A stretch of DNA of 64,000 nucleotides from Terriglobus sp. TAA 43 (lineage in GTDB: Bacteria > Acidobacteriota > Terriglobia > Terriglobales > Acidobacteriaceae), in contig NZ_JUGR01000005.1 in NCBI RefSeq assembly GCF_000800015.1, forward strand, positions 1 through 64,000, in the 5' to 3' direction. Position 1 is the first letter of the stretch. The number at the start of each line of letters is the position of its first letter. Below are positions 18,002 through 26,642 of the stretch, piece after piece. A program made the position numbers and the translations under genes. The notes under the pieces are model-generated. The model saw only the letters and a program-made list of their open reading frames with translations, was not told the DNA's origin and did no database searches.

Positions 18002-19236
18002 GGCAGATCACCCGGGGTAGGCTCGAAATGCGGTTCAGCGTTCATCCGGTGCCGGAGTTCTGAAAGAGTTGCGTACATGACTTTGCGTGCTCGGCTTTGG
18101 TTGCCGAGCGGCCGATGATCGGCGATGCAATGCCAGGGGTTAAACGAAAGAAGACGTGCCATTCGCATAGCATAGGCAAAGTCGACAGCCTGTCGTGGCA
18201 GGCGCAGTGTGGCCACTGCTATGCGTGGCGAGAGCTTTTCCGGCCATAGCACGCTGGCATTTTCGAGAGGCATACGAAACGAATCTGTCTGTAGCTGCAC
18301 CCTCATTTCCACGTCCACTGTTTCGCGTGAGAGTCGATCCTCCAGTGCCAAACGAAGATAGTCATCGGGTGGCCGTTGCGGAAGTCGTGGAACCGAAGTA
18401 CGCCGTTCAGAGGTGGGCCAAAATGAGTACTGCATCGCCTGGCCTTCGCCCATGAGATAGGGAACACAACTGAAGTAGGGCGCCTCAAGGGGACTACTTT
18501 GAGTCTTCGTCCACAAGCCCTGCATTACCAGATCGAGCAGGTGACTCTGCTTAAAATTCAGGAAGTGGTAGATGGAAGCGTTCTGCAGGCTGGCCCGCTG
18601 AAGATTAGCATTCGACCGGATATCACCGGTAACAAACGTGGGTGTGCAGACAGCGAGAAAATCCTGGGTGAACTGTTCTTCCTGCATCAGCTTTGGCCCA
18701 GGCACCTCCATAAGCTTCACGCTGATACTCATAAAACCGACGTCATCAATATCCGGTGTGATGTAGGGTCCCGGTCCAGAGAAGCGGACAAACGCAGGAA
18801 AAGTGCGTGCCTCGCGAAAGACTCCTTTTGCTAAATGTGCTGGCAACACGTCATGCACGATGAATTCACCGCGAACGATACCGTGTGTTTTCGTATTGCC
18901 ACCGCGCTCAAAACGGCCGGGCTTCCAAAGTTCTGCCATCTGCTGTCGGAAGCTGGCGATAACATCCTGGTTAAATTCATCCTCGTGCGGCAGTAGTTTT
19001 TCCTGCGCCAATGCCAGATGTTCGTTGACGCGTCGGGCGTTCATGTATGCGGTTATCGCGCGCGCGATCGGATCTCGTAATGTCGCGTCGAATGCAGGAC
19101 GTAACCACGGGTCGATACGTCGCTCTATCTGGATGAGGCGTGTGAGGATATCTGCAGTGACGTTCTTTATCCGTGAACCCGTCTGGGCCCCAGGAATTGG
19201 CTTGCTTCGGTTCACTTCGACAGGGGAATCAGACAT
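17998..19236 (-). CDS. catalase-like heme protein (y4iL-type family)
   Basis: 412 residues. The catalase core is recognisable: THGIVRGEF with the distal His118, the RFSGPG heme-pocket segment near residue 151, and a C-terminal RARKVMY whose Tyr may be the proximal heme ligand (RxxxY). It is shorter than true monofunctional catalases (about 480 or more) and the surrounding motifs are diverged, matching the group that also includes catalase-related allene oxide synthases. So hydrogen peroxide may not be its substrate; fatty-acid hydroperoxides are an alternative. It overlaps the next gene by four bases and is followed by a DyP peroxidase, with a GMC oxidoreductase upstream. Confidence 0.85.
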   Translation of the reverse strand: MSDSPVEVNRSKPIPGAQTGSRIKNVTADILTRLIQIERRIDPWLRPAFDATLRDPIARAITAYMNARRVNEHLALAQEKLLPHEDEFNQDVIASFRQQMAELWKPGRFERGGNTKTHGIVRGEFIVHDVLPAHLAKGVFREARTFPAFVRFSGPGPYITPDIDDVGFMSISVKLMEVPGPKLMQEEQFTQDFLAVCTPTFVTGDIRSNANLQRASLQNASIYHFLNFKQSHLLDLVMQGLWTKTQSSPLEAPYFSCVPYLMGEGQAMQYSFWPTSERRTSVPRLPQRPPDDYLRLALEDRLSRETVDVEMRVQLQTDSFRMPLENASVLWPEKLSPRIAVATLRLPRQAVDFAYAMRMARLLSFNPWHCIADHRPLGNQSRARKVMYATLSELRHRMNAEPHFEPTPGDLP

Positions 19237-19307
19237 CCAGACACTCCCGAAACAAAGTTACAAAGCAGCCTGTGAGTGTTGCGGACAGGCGACGTCAGAT
19301 CGGCTTG

Positions 19308-19748
19308 TTACACCACGCCGAACTGAAGCGAAAAATGGATTGTCCGTTTTGTATCCCAATAGACAAGGCCAAGGTAAAGCTGAGGAGCGATGAGACGGAT
19401 TTCGTCTCGCACATGTTTTGCCAGAAGTGATGTCTTCGAATAATCGAGAACAATGCAATCTTTTCCGTCGAACAGACTGGGCCCAACATACACCTGCGCG
19501 ACAATCGCGTTCACACCAAGAGACGAGATGCGGTTTGTCAACGTTCCATGCTGGGCGTCAAAGGTTTTACCTTGCCAGGCAAAAATGTTGACGATGGATG
19601 CGATTTCATGGGTGAACTTAGTGTCAGGCGCGAGAATGGCCCTGCCGTCGGCCTCGCCGTTGGGGATAGGACCCACGGTGCCACTTTTGAACACGTCGTC
19701 TAACTGACTGTCCGAGAGATTCAGAAGATCGGAAGCTGAATAAGACAT
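19308..19748 (-). CDS. conserved hypothetical protein in the peroxidase cluster
   Basis: 146 residues, no signal peptide or membrane segment. Compact alpha/beta composition with features such as KGTVGPIPNGEADGRAIL-like N-terminal region, KTFDAQHGTLTNRIS, VGPSLFDGKDCIVLDYSKTSL and a C-terminal PQLYLGLVYWDTKRTIHFSLQF. The last block reads like a small ligand-binding beta domain. I do not recognise a named family. The ATG with AAGGTGG upstream was taken rather than a GTG nine bases earlier. It stands between the GMC oxidoreductase and catalase-like genes, same strand, and is likely part of their operon. Confidence 0.8.
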   Translation of the reverse strand: MSYSASDLLNLSDSQLDDVFKSGTVGPIPNGEADGRAILAPDTKFTHEIASIVNIFAWQGKTFDAQHGTLTNRISSLGVNAIVAQVYVGPSLFDGKDCIVLDYSKTSLLAKHVRDEIRLIAPQLYLGLVYWDTKRTIHFSLQFGVV

Positions 19749-19889
19749 GCGCACCACCTTGTCGCCATTTGGACAAACTTGTTACGAATGCGGCTGCGGG
19801 GACTGCTCAAGGCAACACTATTCGCTTGGCGGTCCAGTCTGTCAACAAAAATCAGAACCGCAGCACGGAGCGAAGGACGGGTTTACTTA

Positions 19890-21776
19890 TCACAACGATG
19901 CTTTCGCATCTTGAAGAATGTCTGCGGCGGCCTTCTCGCCAATCATGTAGACGGGGCAGGCCAGAAAGAAACCAGGTATCCGGGGAAAGATCGACGCATC
20001 AACGACTCGCAGTGCTGTGGTGCCATGCACCTTGAAGCGGCTATCTACAACACCACCGTCCTCCGGATCACCGATCGGGCAGGTGCAGGAAGCATGATGG
20101 CCCCACGCCTGGTCGCGAACATACTGTCGAATCTGGTCGGCACTAACTATCTCCGCACCGGGAAACTCCTCCTTCTCAATCAGGCCTTTCGCTATGAGGG
20201 GTGAACTAATGCGCCGGACGAATTGCAATCCCTCGACAACTGCGTTTAGATCGTCGTCGTTATCCGGTGTGCCCTCTTCGAAGTATGCGAAATCAATCAG
20301 GGGAGTGTCTTTGGGATCGGCCGACCGCAATGAGACGGAGCCTGCCCGGTTGTTCGTGTGAGCTTTTAATACCGCCCACGTAAGACAGTTCTGATCGTCA
20401 ATGAAGTCGCGAGAGTATCCGGGGACATATCCTTTGAAACTGCCAAGGAAGGCGACACAGAACAGGTCCGGCTGAACCCGATTTCCGGAACGACGAAATA
20501 CTGCAAGTACAGAGCCGTTGGTTGCATAGGCTCCATCACGGCAGCGTTCCCATTGGGCAAACTGCGGATCGGTGGTGTCAAAGCGGGCGCCTTTCAAGAT
20601 ATGCCATGCGGGGAAGTTCATTCGGTATACGACGCTGATTTCGTATCGGTCCTGAAGGTTTCTTCCCACGCCCGGAAGATGCTTTCGTAAAGGGATTCCG
20701 AAATGAGCGAGATGCTCTTGAGATCCAAGACCAGAAAGCATAAGCAACTGCGGTGTATTGAATGCTCCACCACTCAGGATCACTTCGCGGCTTGCAAACA
20801 TCGTCTTGCGTTCTCCTGCCGACGAGTTGGGTTTGGAATGCGCACGATACAGTCGTTCGCCTTTCAGGTATTCAACGCCAATGGCGCGATTTTCATCGTC
20901 GAAGAGGACACGAGTTACAAGGGCATTGAGTTCCACGCGGAGGCGCTCGGGATAGCGCTTTTGGATATCAAGCACTCGTTCCCGCGTGCCGTTCCGGGCG
21001 TGATTGTGTGTAGTTAAGGGGAGATAGCGGAGGCCGAATGCGTCTTCTCCGCATGTTCGCCAGTCGTTCGGATCGAGTAGCCCTTGGAAGAACCAGCGCA
21101 GGCGCTTTCTGAAGTGGCCAAGCTCCTGATTCGCATTCTGAGCGGATACAAGAATCGTACTTAGCAAATCGCGATTGGCGAGAGAAAGCATTGGAATCGC
21201 TTTCTCTGTGTGCAGCCATCCATTGAAGCCGTGCCGGGATGGGTTGAAACCGAAGAACGCAGCGATCCGGTGAAGTGGAAGATATCGGCAATTTTCGAGC
21301 CGCTGAAAGTAGCGTCGCATTTGTTTCGGATTCCAGCCGCTATCCCCGGTGAGCGCTTCAATGGCTGCCCAATCCTCATCCGCGGGATAGACAAAGATCA
21401 TTGCGTTGTGAGCAGTGCAGCCGCCGAGTGTCCCTGACCGCGGATACAAGACGCCATCTACCGGCTCTCCCGCATAATCCTTGCCGTATTTAGGATCTTT
21501 CTCTTGTTGCTGTTGATCGCGATAGTGCCGAACAAAGAAATCCCAACGCAGCGCTTCATTCTCAGAAGCGAATGCATGAAAGCACGGAACATCGTAGGCC
21601 GCGGGAAGCCGGTCAGAATCCGGGTAGGTGGGGTCTCCTCCGTGTTGCAGGCGTGGGTCCCCGCCTGCCTCCATTAACACCACCGTGTGCCCAGCCTCGG
21701 CCAGCCGCGCAGCCACTGTGCCGCCTCCTGCACCTGAACCGACGACGATATATTCTGCTTCCGCAACCTGGTCCAT
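19890..21776 (-). CDS. GMC-family FAD oxidoreductase
   Basis: 628 residues, cytoplasmic by sequence. Oxidises an alcohol with FAD, passing electrons to oxygen or a carrier. The FAD Rossmann motif GSGAGGGTVAARLAEAG is at residues 11-27. The flavin-contact loop RSGTLGGCTAHNAMIFV follows near residue 110. The C-terminal block has WGHHASCTCPIG (catalytic His), RVVDASIFPRIPGFF and MIGEKAAADIL. The position usually filled by Asn or His before the last helix reads LACPVYM, as in a lesser-known GMC branch. ATG with GAGGTG upstream; a TTG 15 bases earlier was rejected. It heads the reverse run with the heme enzymes and diverges from the di-heme cytochrome, a plausible electron acceptor. Confidence 0.9.
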   Translation of the reverse strand: MDQVAEAEYIVVGSGAGGGTVAARLAEAGHTVVLMEAGGDPRLQHGGDPTYPDSDRLPAAYDVPCFHAFASENEALRWDFFVRHYRDQQQQEKDPKYGKDYAGEPVDGVLYPRSGTLGGCTAHNAMIFVYPADEDWAAIEALTGDSGWNPKQMRRYFQRLENCRYLPLHRIAAFFGFNPSRHGFNGWLHTEKAIPMLSLANRDLLSTILVSAQNANQELGHFRKRLRWFFQGLLDPNDWRTCGEDAFGLRYLPLTTHNHARNGTRERVLDIQKRYPERLRVELNALVTRVLFDDENRAIGVEYLKGERLYRAHSKPNSSAGERKTMFASREVILSGGAFNTPQLLMLSGLGSQEHLAHFGIPLRKHLPGVGRNLQDRYEISVVYRMNFPAWHILKGARFDTTDPQFAQWERCRDGAYATNGSVLAVFRRSGNRVQPDLFCVAFLGSFKGYVPGYSRDFIDDQNCLTWAVLKAHTNNRAGSVSLRSADPKDTPLIDFAYFEEGTPDNDDDLNAVVEGLQFVRRISSPLIAKGLIEKEEFPGAEIVSADQIRQYVRDQAWGHHASCTCPIGDPEDGGVVDSRFKVHGTTALRVVDASIFPRIPGFFLACPVYMIGEKAAADILQDAKASL

Positions 21777-22007
21777 CAGCACCTCAAACAATTGGCGATC
21801 AATGCTCGCGGTTCTTCATACTGATCAAAATGAACGCGATATCAAGACCATACAGAGCCTTCATCCGCTGGAGTCTTCTCGAAATCAGTTCAGATTGTTA
21901 CTTACAGCATGTTAGGCGTTGTGGTACAAAGTACACCTTCACGGTTCGTTTGACTTGGCCACGTCGAACAGATCGTGTCTTCTACATATCCAGATCCGGA
22001 GGGCCGC
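21777..22007. promoter_or_regulatory. divergent promoter region of the GMC run and the di-heme cytochrome gene
   Basis: A 231-base spacer between two divergent starts. It contains the short mirror-like element GGTACAAAGTACACC near 21922 and a TTGACTTGG near 21950, but no -35/-10 pair that I can defend. Confidence 0.4.
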
Positions 22008-24458
22008 ATGAGCGTCCTGAAGCGTCTTGCGTGGACAGTCGTCGCTCTGATTGTTTGCGCTCTGGTAGTGGTGTACTTTCTTATTCACCCGATCATCCTG
22101 TTTCATCCCAAGGATGAAGCAATGCTTGCCGGTCGCACGGTCGCTTCGTTCCCGGCTGCGGATGAAGATTACTACCACGATATGGACGGCGCCATCTCCC
22201 TGTCTCCAGAGGAGATTAAAGGTCGCAACATGTGGATCGCGTGGACTGGAGGCGATGATCGCCTATGGGACACGCTGGCCACCACCAGCTTAGGCACGCT
22301 CGATTTTCTGAAGACCATCTCTTCGCGTCCCGGGTTGAAAGCATCCCGCAGCAATCGGTGGAACTATCTGGGCCTGGTGAATGAGCCTTGCTACGTCCAG
22401 CCGACTGGTCCAGATCCTAAGCGATATGGCCTGTGGCTCGACACGCGCGATCCTGCGTGCGGCCCTGACCCTTTTGAAAATGAGGCGAAGTATCCTGGCG
22501 TGAAGCTTGGGGCTCGAGGAAAGAGCCTACCTGCCGGTTCATTTTACGGATATGGAACCGGCATAGTTGGTCTCAGACTCTTTCCCAATCCTGCGTTTGA
22601 TGAAAAAGCGGCGAAGCGTTGGGATCCTGAACGGTATTACAACGATCCGAGCTATTACAACGACAAGAGCCTTGTGCGACCGTACCGTGTGGGTATGTCG
22701 TGTGGCTTCTGCCATGTAGGTCCGAATCCATTGAAGCCCCCGGCCGATCCAGAAAACCCCAAGTGGGAAAACCTGAGTTCGAATGTTGGCGCGCAGTACT
22801 TCTGGATTGACCGTATCTTTGCGTGGCAATCGGACATGGGCAGCTTCCCGGTGCAACTGTTTCACGCGTCGCGACCGGGAACACTGGATACATCGCTCAT
22901 CTCCACGGACAACATCAACAATCCACGCAGCATGAACGCGGTCTATGACCTGCCAGCGCGCATGGCAGCAGCGCAGCGCTGGGGACGTGAGACGCTTCGC
23001 GGCGGCGAACAGGACAACAAACAGCTCAATGACTTCATTTCCGCGGGCCCGCTGACGAACTTCTACCAGGCTCCCGATCTAGTGGAGACCCCTCGTGTGT
23101 TGAAGGACGGTGCCGACTCTGTAGGTGTTTTGGGCGCACTGAATCGGGTGTATCTCAACATCGGACTGTATAGCGAAGAATGGACCAAGCACTTCCGTCC
23201 GCTCGTGGGCGGCCAGGAAGTAAGCCCGATCCAGATCAAGACAGCAAACGAGAAGTCAATCTACTGGCAGGTGACACAAACACAAACTCCGAACATGGCG
23301 CTGTTTTTCCTGAAGAGCACCGCGGGTCATCACTTGAAGGATGCACCGGGCGGCGCAGCTTATCTGACGAAGGATCAGACCCAACTTGAGCGTGGAAAGA
23401 CTGTGTTCGCGGACCGTTGTGCACGCTGCCACTCCAGCAAGATCCCGCAACCTGCTCCGGGCCTCGATCCAAATGGCTGTTCAGGAAAGGACTATCTGAA
23501 TTGCTGGAACAAGTACTGGGCCTGGACAAAGACGGATGACTTCAAAACGAAGATGCAGGCGATTGTGCATCAGCCTGATTTTCTGGAGAACAACTATTTA
23601 TCAACGGATCAACGCGTACCCGTAACGCTCCTGAAGACGAATGCGTGCAGTCCCCTCGCCACAAATGCGATTGCAGGCAACATCTGGGATAACTTCTCGT
23701 CGAGCACCTATAAGGACCTTCCATCCGCTGGAACGATCACGGTCTATCACCCGTACACAGGAGAGCCAAGCCAGTATGTGCTTCCCGCGGGTGGTCGTGG
23801 CTACACAAGACCGCCATCGTTGATCAGTGCCTGGTCAACCGCGCCCTTCCTGTTGAACAACAGTGTTGGAAATTTCGATCCGAGTCCATCTGTTGAGGCG
23901 CGTATGCGATCGTTCCAGGACTCGATTGAAAAGATGCTGTGGCCGGAGCGACGCGACAAAGATTCTCTACTGCCAGATAAGCTGCCTGGTGCGATCGATC
24001 GAACGACACAACAGAGCTTCTTATCGGTTCCGGCAGGCTTCATACCTCCAGAGCTGAGACCTCTTCTGAGTCCGGGAAGCAGGATTTTGCCTGCTGTATT
24101 TGGTGAAGAGTCGATTCGCATCGGCCCTATTCCGACAGGGACGCCTGTTGATCTCCTTGCGAATCTGGATCTGCTTGGGGAGGGTGTGAGCCCGGCTGAA
24201 CGGCCGGCGCGACAGGAACGTGCCGTTCGGCTCCTGGTAAAGCTGAAGCTTGATCTCGCGAAGCTTCCCGCGGGAGCAAGTGACCAGCAGGCACAGCAGG
24301 TGTTCGCCAATGTATTGCCGGAGATGCTGGCACTTAGCAAATGTCCGGATTACGTCTCGAACCGTGGCCACTACTTCGGCACAAGCTACGCGAAGGAAGA
24401 GCCAGCACTGAGTGATGACGACAAACGGGCACTTATCGAATTCATCAAGACGTTCTGA
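22008..24458 (+). CDS. membrane-anchored di-heme cytochrome c
   Basis: 816 residues. An N-terminal uncleaved-type anchor (LAWTVVALIVCALVVVYFLIH) puts the protein in the periplasm. Two covalent heme c sites are visible: Cys232-Gly-Phe-Cys235-His236 and Cys471-Ala-Arg-Cys474-His475. The rest is large and without a simple repeat. Two hemes about 240 residues apart in a protein this size recall di-heme oxygenases and peroxidases of the RoxA/MauG/CcpA type, but I cannot prove the link. ATG chosen for the GGAGG five bases before it. Divergent from the GMC oxidoreductase gene; together with the DyP and catalase-like genes it makes a heme-rich neighbourhood. Confidence 0.85.
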   Translation: MSVLKRLAWTVVALIVCALVVVYFLIHPIILFHPKDEAMLAGRTVASFPAADEDYYHDMDGAISLSPEEIKGRNMWIAWTGGDDRLWDTLATTSLGTLDFLKTISSRPGLKASRSNRWNYLGLVNEPCYVQPTGPDPKRYGLWLDTRDPACGPDPFENEAKYPGVKLGARGKSLPAGSFYGYGTGIVGLRLFPNPAFDEKAAKRWDPERYYNDPSYYNDKSLVRPYRVGMSCGFCHVGPNPLKPPADPENPKWENLSSNVGAQYFWIDRIFAWQSDMGSFPVQLFHASRPGTLDTSLISTDNINNPRSMNAVYDLPARMAAAQRWGRETLRGGEQDNKQLNDFISAGPLTNFYQAPDLVETPRVLKDGADSVGVLGALNRVYLNIGLYSEEWTKHFRPLVGGQEVSPIQIKTANEKSIYWQVTQTQTPNMALFFLKSTAGHHLKDAPGGAAYLTKDQTQLERGKTVFADRCARCHSSKIPQPAPGLDPNGCSGKDYLNCWNKYWAWTKTDDFKTKMQAIVHQPDFLENNYLSTDQRVPVTLLKTNACSPLATNAIAGNIWDNFSSSTYKDLPSAGTITVYHPYTGEPSQYVLPAGGRGYTRPPSLISAWSTAPFLLNNSVGNFDPSPSVEARMRSFQDSIEKMLWPERRDKDSLLPDKLPGAIDRTTQQSFLSVPAGFIPPELRPLLSPGSRILPAVFGEESIRIGPIPTGTPVDLLANLDLLGEGVSPAERPARQERAVRLLVKLKLDLAKLPAGASDQQAQQVFANVLPEMLALSKCPDYVSNRGHYFGTSYAKEEPALSDDDKRALIEFIKTF

Positions 24459-24483
24459 ACGCAATACAAGCGGGGGCAAAAAG

Positions 24484-25884
24484 CTAAGTCGTCGACTGAA
24501 TTGGAAGCGAGGGTAGTATGACTGTAACTACGGCGCCCGCGTCCTTGTGATTTGTGATGCAGATGGTTCCACCGGCGTGTATGCAAAGAGCCTTGCAGAT
24601 GGAAAGGCCCAGCCCGGTTCCTCCGCTCTTGCGACTGCGCGATGCATCCCCACGGTAAAACGGGTCAAAGAGATAGGGCAGATCCGCTTCCAGAATGCCC
24701 GGCCCATAATCTCGAAATCTCATTGAGACCGATGCGTCGGTGTGCTCGATACTAACCTCGATGGTCGAGGCCTCGGGCGCGTGTTGAAGCGCATTCATCA
24801 GGATGTTTGAACAGAGAAGCAACGCGTCTTCGTGAGCCATGGCGATAAAGGCTGGGGTCGACAGGTTTTGCCGCGTCACCGAGACATCCTTCAGTTCTGC
24901 AAAGGCTCTGGCCTGCTGGATGCTTTCGTCGAGTGCCTCTAGCAACTCGCAGGATTCGGTTTCGGCTTGTGCGCTCTGCTCAAGTCTCGCCAAAGTGAGC
25001 ATCTTGCCAACGGTGGCCTCGAGCCTCGCGATGTCCTGCGTCACGGACGCTAAGCCCGATTGATATTCCTCAACGGTTCGTTGTCGCAAACCCAATAACT
25101 GCACAGACGATTTGATAATGGCAAGGTCTGTCTTCAGCTCGTGTGCAGCATCACTTGTGAAGCGTCGTTGTTGCTCGAACGACCGATGCAGTCGTGCAAC
25201 GGTCTTTTCAATTGCTGAAGCGAGTGGTTGCAATTCCGTGAAGTGCCTACTGCTTTCTGGCGCGAGAAATGCCCACCGTTCCGTGTCAATTCGATCAGCC
25301 TCCTCGGCGAGTTCACGAATCGGCAATAGGAACCGCTGCACGAGCCAGGATAAACAGAGTGCTGTGATGCCCAGCAGTGCAATGGTAGCGATCGCGAAAA
25401 ATCGTGTCGCTTCAAAGACAGCATGCCAGGTGCGCCCTTCCGGCATGCCATATCGAACGACGACATGGTGAACAATAGCGCGAGGGCTTTGAGGATCGAT
25501 GGTGCGTTGACCCTGCAATGTGTAGAAACGGTAGGGGCGCCGATGCACCCGAACCTTCGCCACACTGGCGGGGTTCTGGGGAAACGCGGGCATGTCTCCT
25601 TGCGAGCCCAGGGTTTGTTTGTCGTCTGCAATCACGGAATAAATTGCTTGCTCAGGGATGGCGATACCACGAGCGTCTAACTTGACGCTTCCATTCTCAG
25701 TGTCTGCTTCCTGGACGGCGCCGAAGAGCGCATTCGATGTCGCTCGCAGATTTGCATCCATTGCCTCGAACCGAACTTTCCGTTCATGGTTCGTGACAAT
25801 TCCAACGAGGACGACTGCAGCGAAAAATTCCAAGAGCAATACTGTGAGAGTCAACCTGCGGCTTAGCGATATACGAGAATTCAT
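24484..25884 (-). CDS. sensor histidine kinase
   Basis: 466 residues. Membrane segments near residues 11-30 and 160-182 enclose a periplasmic sensor part of about 130 residues. A HAMP-like stretch (VQRFLLPIRELAEEADRI) leads to the dimerisation helix with phospho-acceptor His248 in AAHELKTDLAIIK. Here Asp replaces the usual Pro of the HELRTPL box. The ATP domain is complete: N box NILMNALQHAPE, DYGPGI, LFDPFYRG and GGTGLGLSICKAL. The ATG shares one base with the stop of the regulator gene (TGATG), so both are made together. The signal sensed is unknown. Confidence 0.92.
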   Translation of the reverse strand: MNSRISLSRRLTLTVLLLEFFAAVVLVGIVTNHERKVRFEAMDANLRATSNALFGAVQEADTENGSVKLDARGIAIPEQAIYSVIADDKQTLGSQGDMPAFPQNPASVAKVRVHRRPYRFYTLQGQRTIDPQSPRAIVHHVVVRYGMPEGRTWHAVFEATRFFAIATIALLGITALCLSWLVQRFLLPIRELAEEADRIDTERWAFLAPESSRHFTELQPLASAIEKTVARLHRSFEQQRRFTSDAAHELKTDLAIIKSSVQLLGLRQRTVEEYQSGLASVTQDIARLEATVGKMLTLARLEQSAQAETESCELLEALDESIQQARAFAELKDVSVTRQNLSTPAFIAMAHEDALLLCSNILMNALQHAPEASTIEVSIEHTDASVSMRFRDYGPGILEADLPYLFDPFYRGDASRSRKSGGTGLGLSICKALCIHAGGTICITNHKDAGAVVTVILPSLPIQSTT

Positions 25885-26564
25885 CAAAGACTCTCTTTGC
25901 TTCGGATTCTGTAGCCCCGATGCCGCACAGTTTCGATGATGGATTCTCTTCCTGGAACTGTCAGCTTACGTCGAAGGTTGAAGATATGAACTTCGATGAC
26001 ATTGTCAGTATGTTCCCACTCGAAGTCATAAAGGTGTTCTAGTAGGACCTTCTTGGGAACAATCGACTTTGTATGGTGTGCGAGATATTCCAGAATGCGG
26101 TATTCCGTCGGAGACAAATCGATGGTTTCGTCAGCTCGCGTGACCTTCTGTTGCACCGTATCAATCGAGATGTCCCCCACTTGCAAATTGGGAGACGCTG
26201 TACCTTTCGAGCGGCGGATGAGCGCTTTTGCACGAGCTATGAGTTCGCGAAGATCAAAAGGCTTGCCGATATAGTCATCTGCTCCAGCATTCAGCAGTTC
26301 GATCAGGCTGTCCTTGCCCTCTCGGGCGGTAAGGATCAGCACCGGTGTCTTGATGTTGGTACGGCGCATGTGTTGCAGCACCGTTTTGCCATCACGGCCA
26401 GGAAGCATCAAGTCCAGAATGATCAAATCGTAGAGGCCTTGTTCTGCACAATACGATCCGTCTAATCCATCTGCAGCATGGTCAACGGCGAACCCAGCTT
26501 CCCGCAAGGCGGTCGCGATGTTTTCTGCAAGGCGAGGTTCATCTTCCACCACGAGCACTCTCAT
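25884..26564 (-). CDS. OmpR-family response regulator
   Basis: 226 residues. Receiver domain at residues 1-115 with the acidic pair in VVEDEP, phospho-acceptor Asp51 (IILDLMLPG), the Thr switch in LILTARE and the Lys in GKPFD. A winged-helix DNA-binding domain fills residues 130-222 (LSPTEYRILEYLAHH, NVIEVHIFNLRRKL, VRHRGYRI). It is the partner of the kinase that follows with a one-base overlap. ATG MRVLVVEDE chosen as the natural family start; a TTG 33 bases upstream gives an unlikely extension. It diverges from a Tat-exported hydrolase gene with a 78-base gap, which may be a target. Confidence 0.94.
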   Translation of the reverse strand: MRVLVVEDEPRLAENIATALREAGFAVDHAADGLDGSYCAEQGLYDLIILDLMLPGRDGKTVLQHMRRTNIKTPVLILTAREGKDSLIELLNAGADDYIGKPFDLRELIARAKALIRRSKGTASPNLQVGDISIDTVQQKVTRADETIDLSPTEYRILEYLAHHTKSIVPKKVLLEHLYDFEWEHTDNVIEVHIFNLRRKLTVPGRESIIETVRHRGYRIRSKESL

Positions 26565-26642
26565 GAGTCTCAGTCTAGACCGAGATACCTTAAGCAATGC
26601 TGAAGTTGTCGATGCTGCTGTCCGCGGAGCATACTATCTGCG

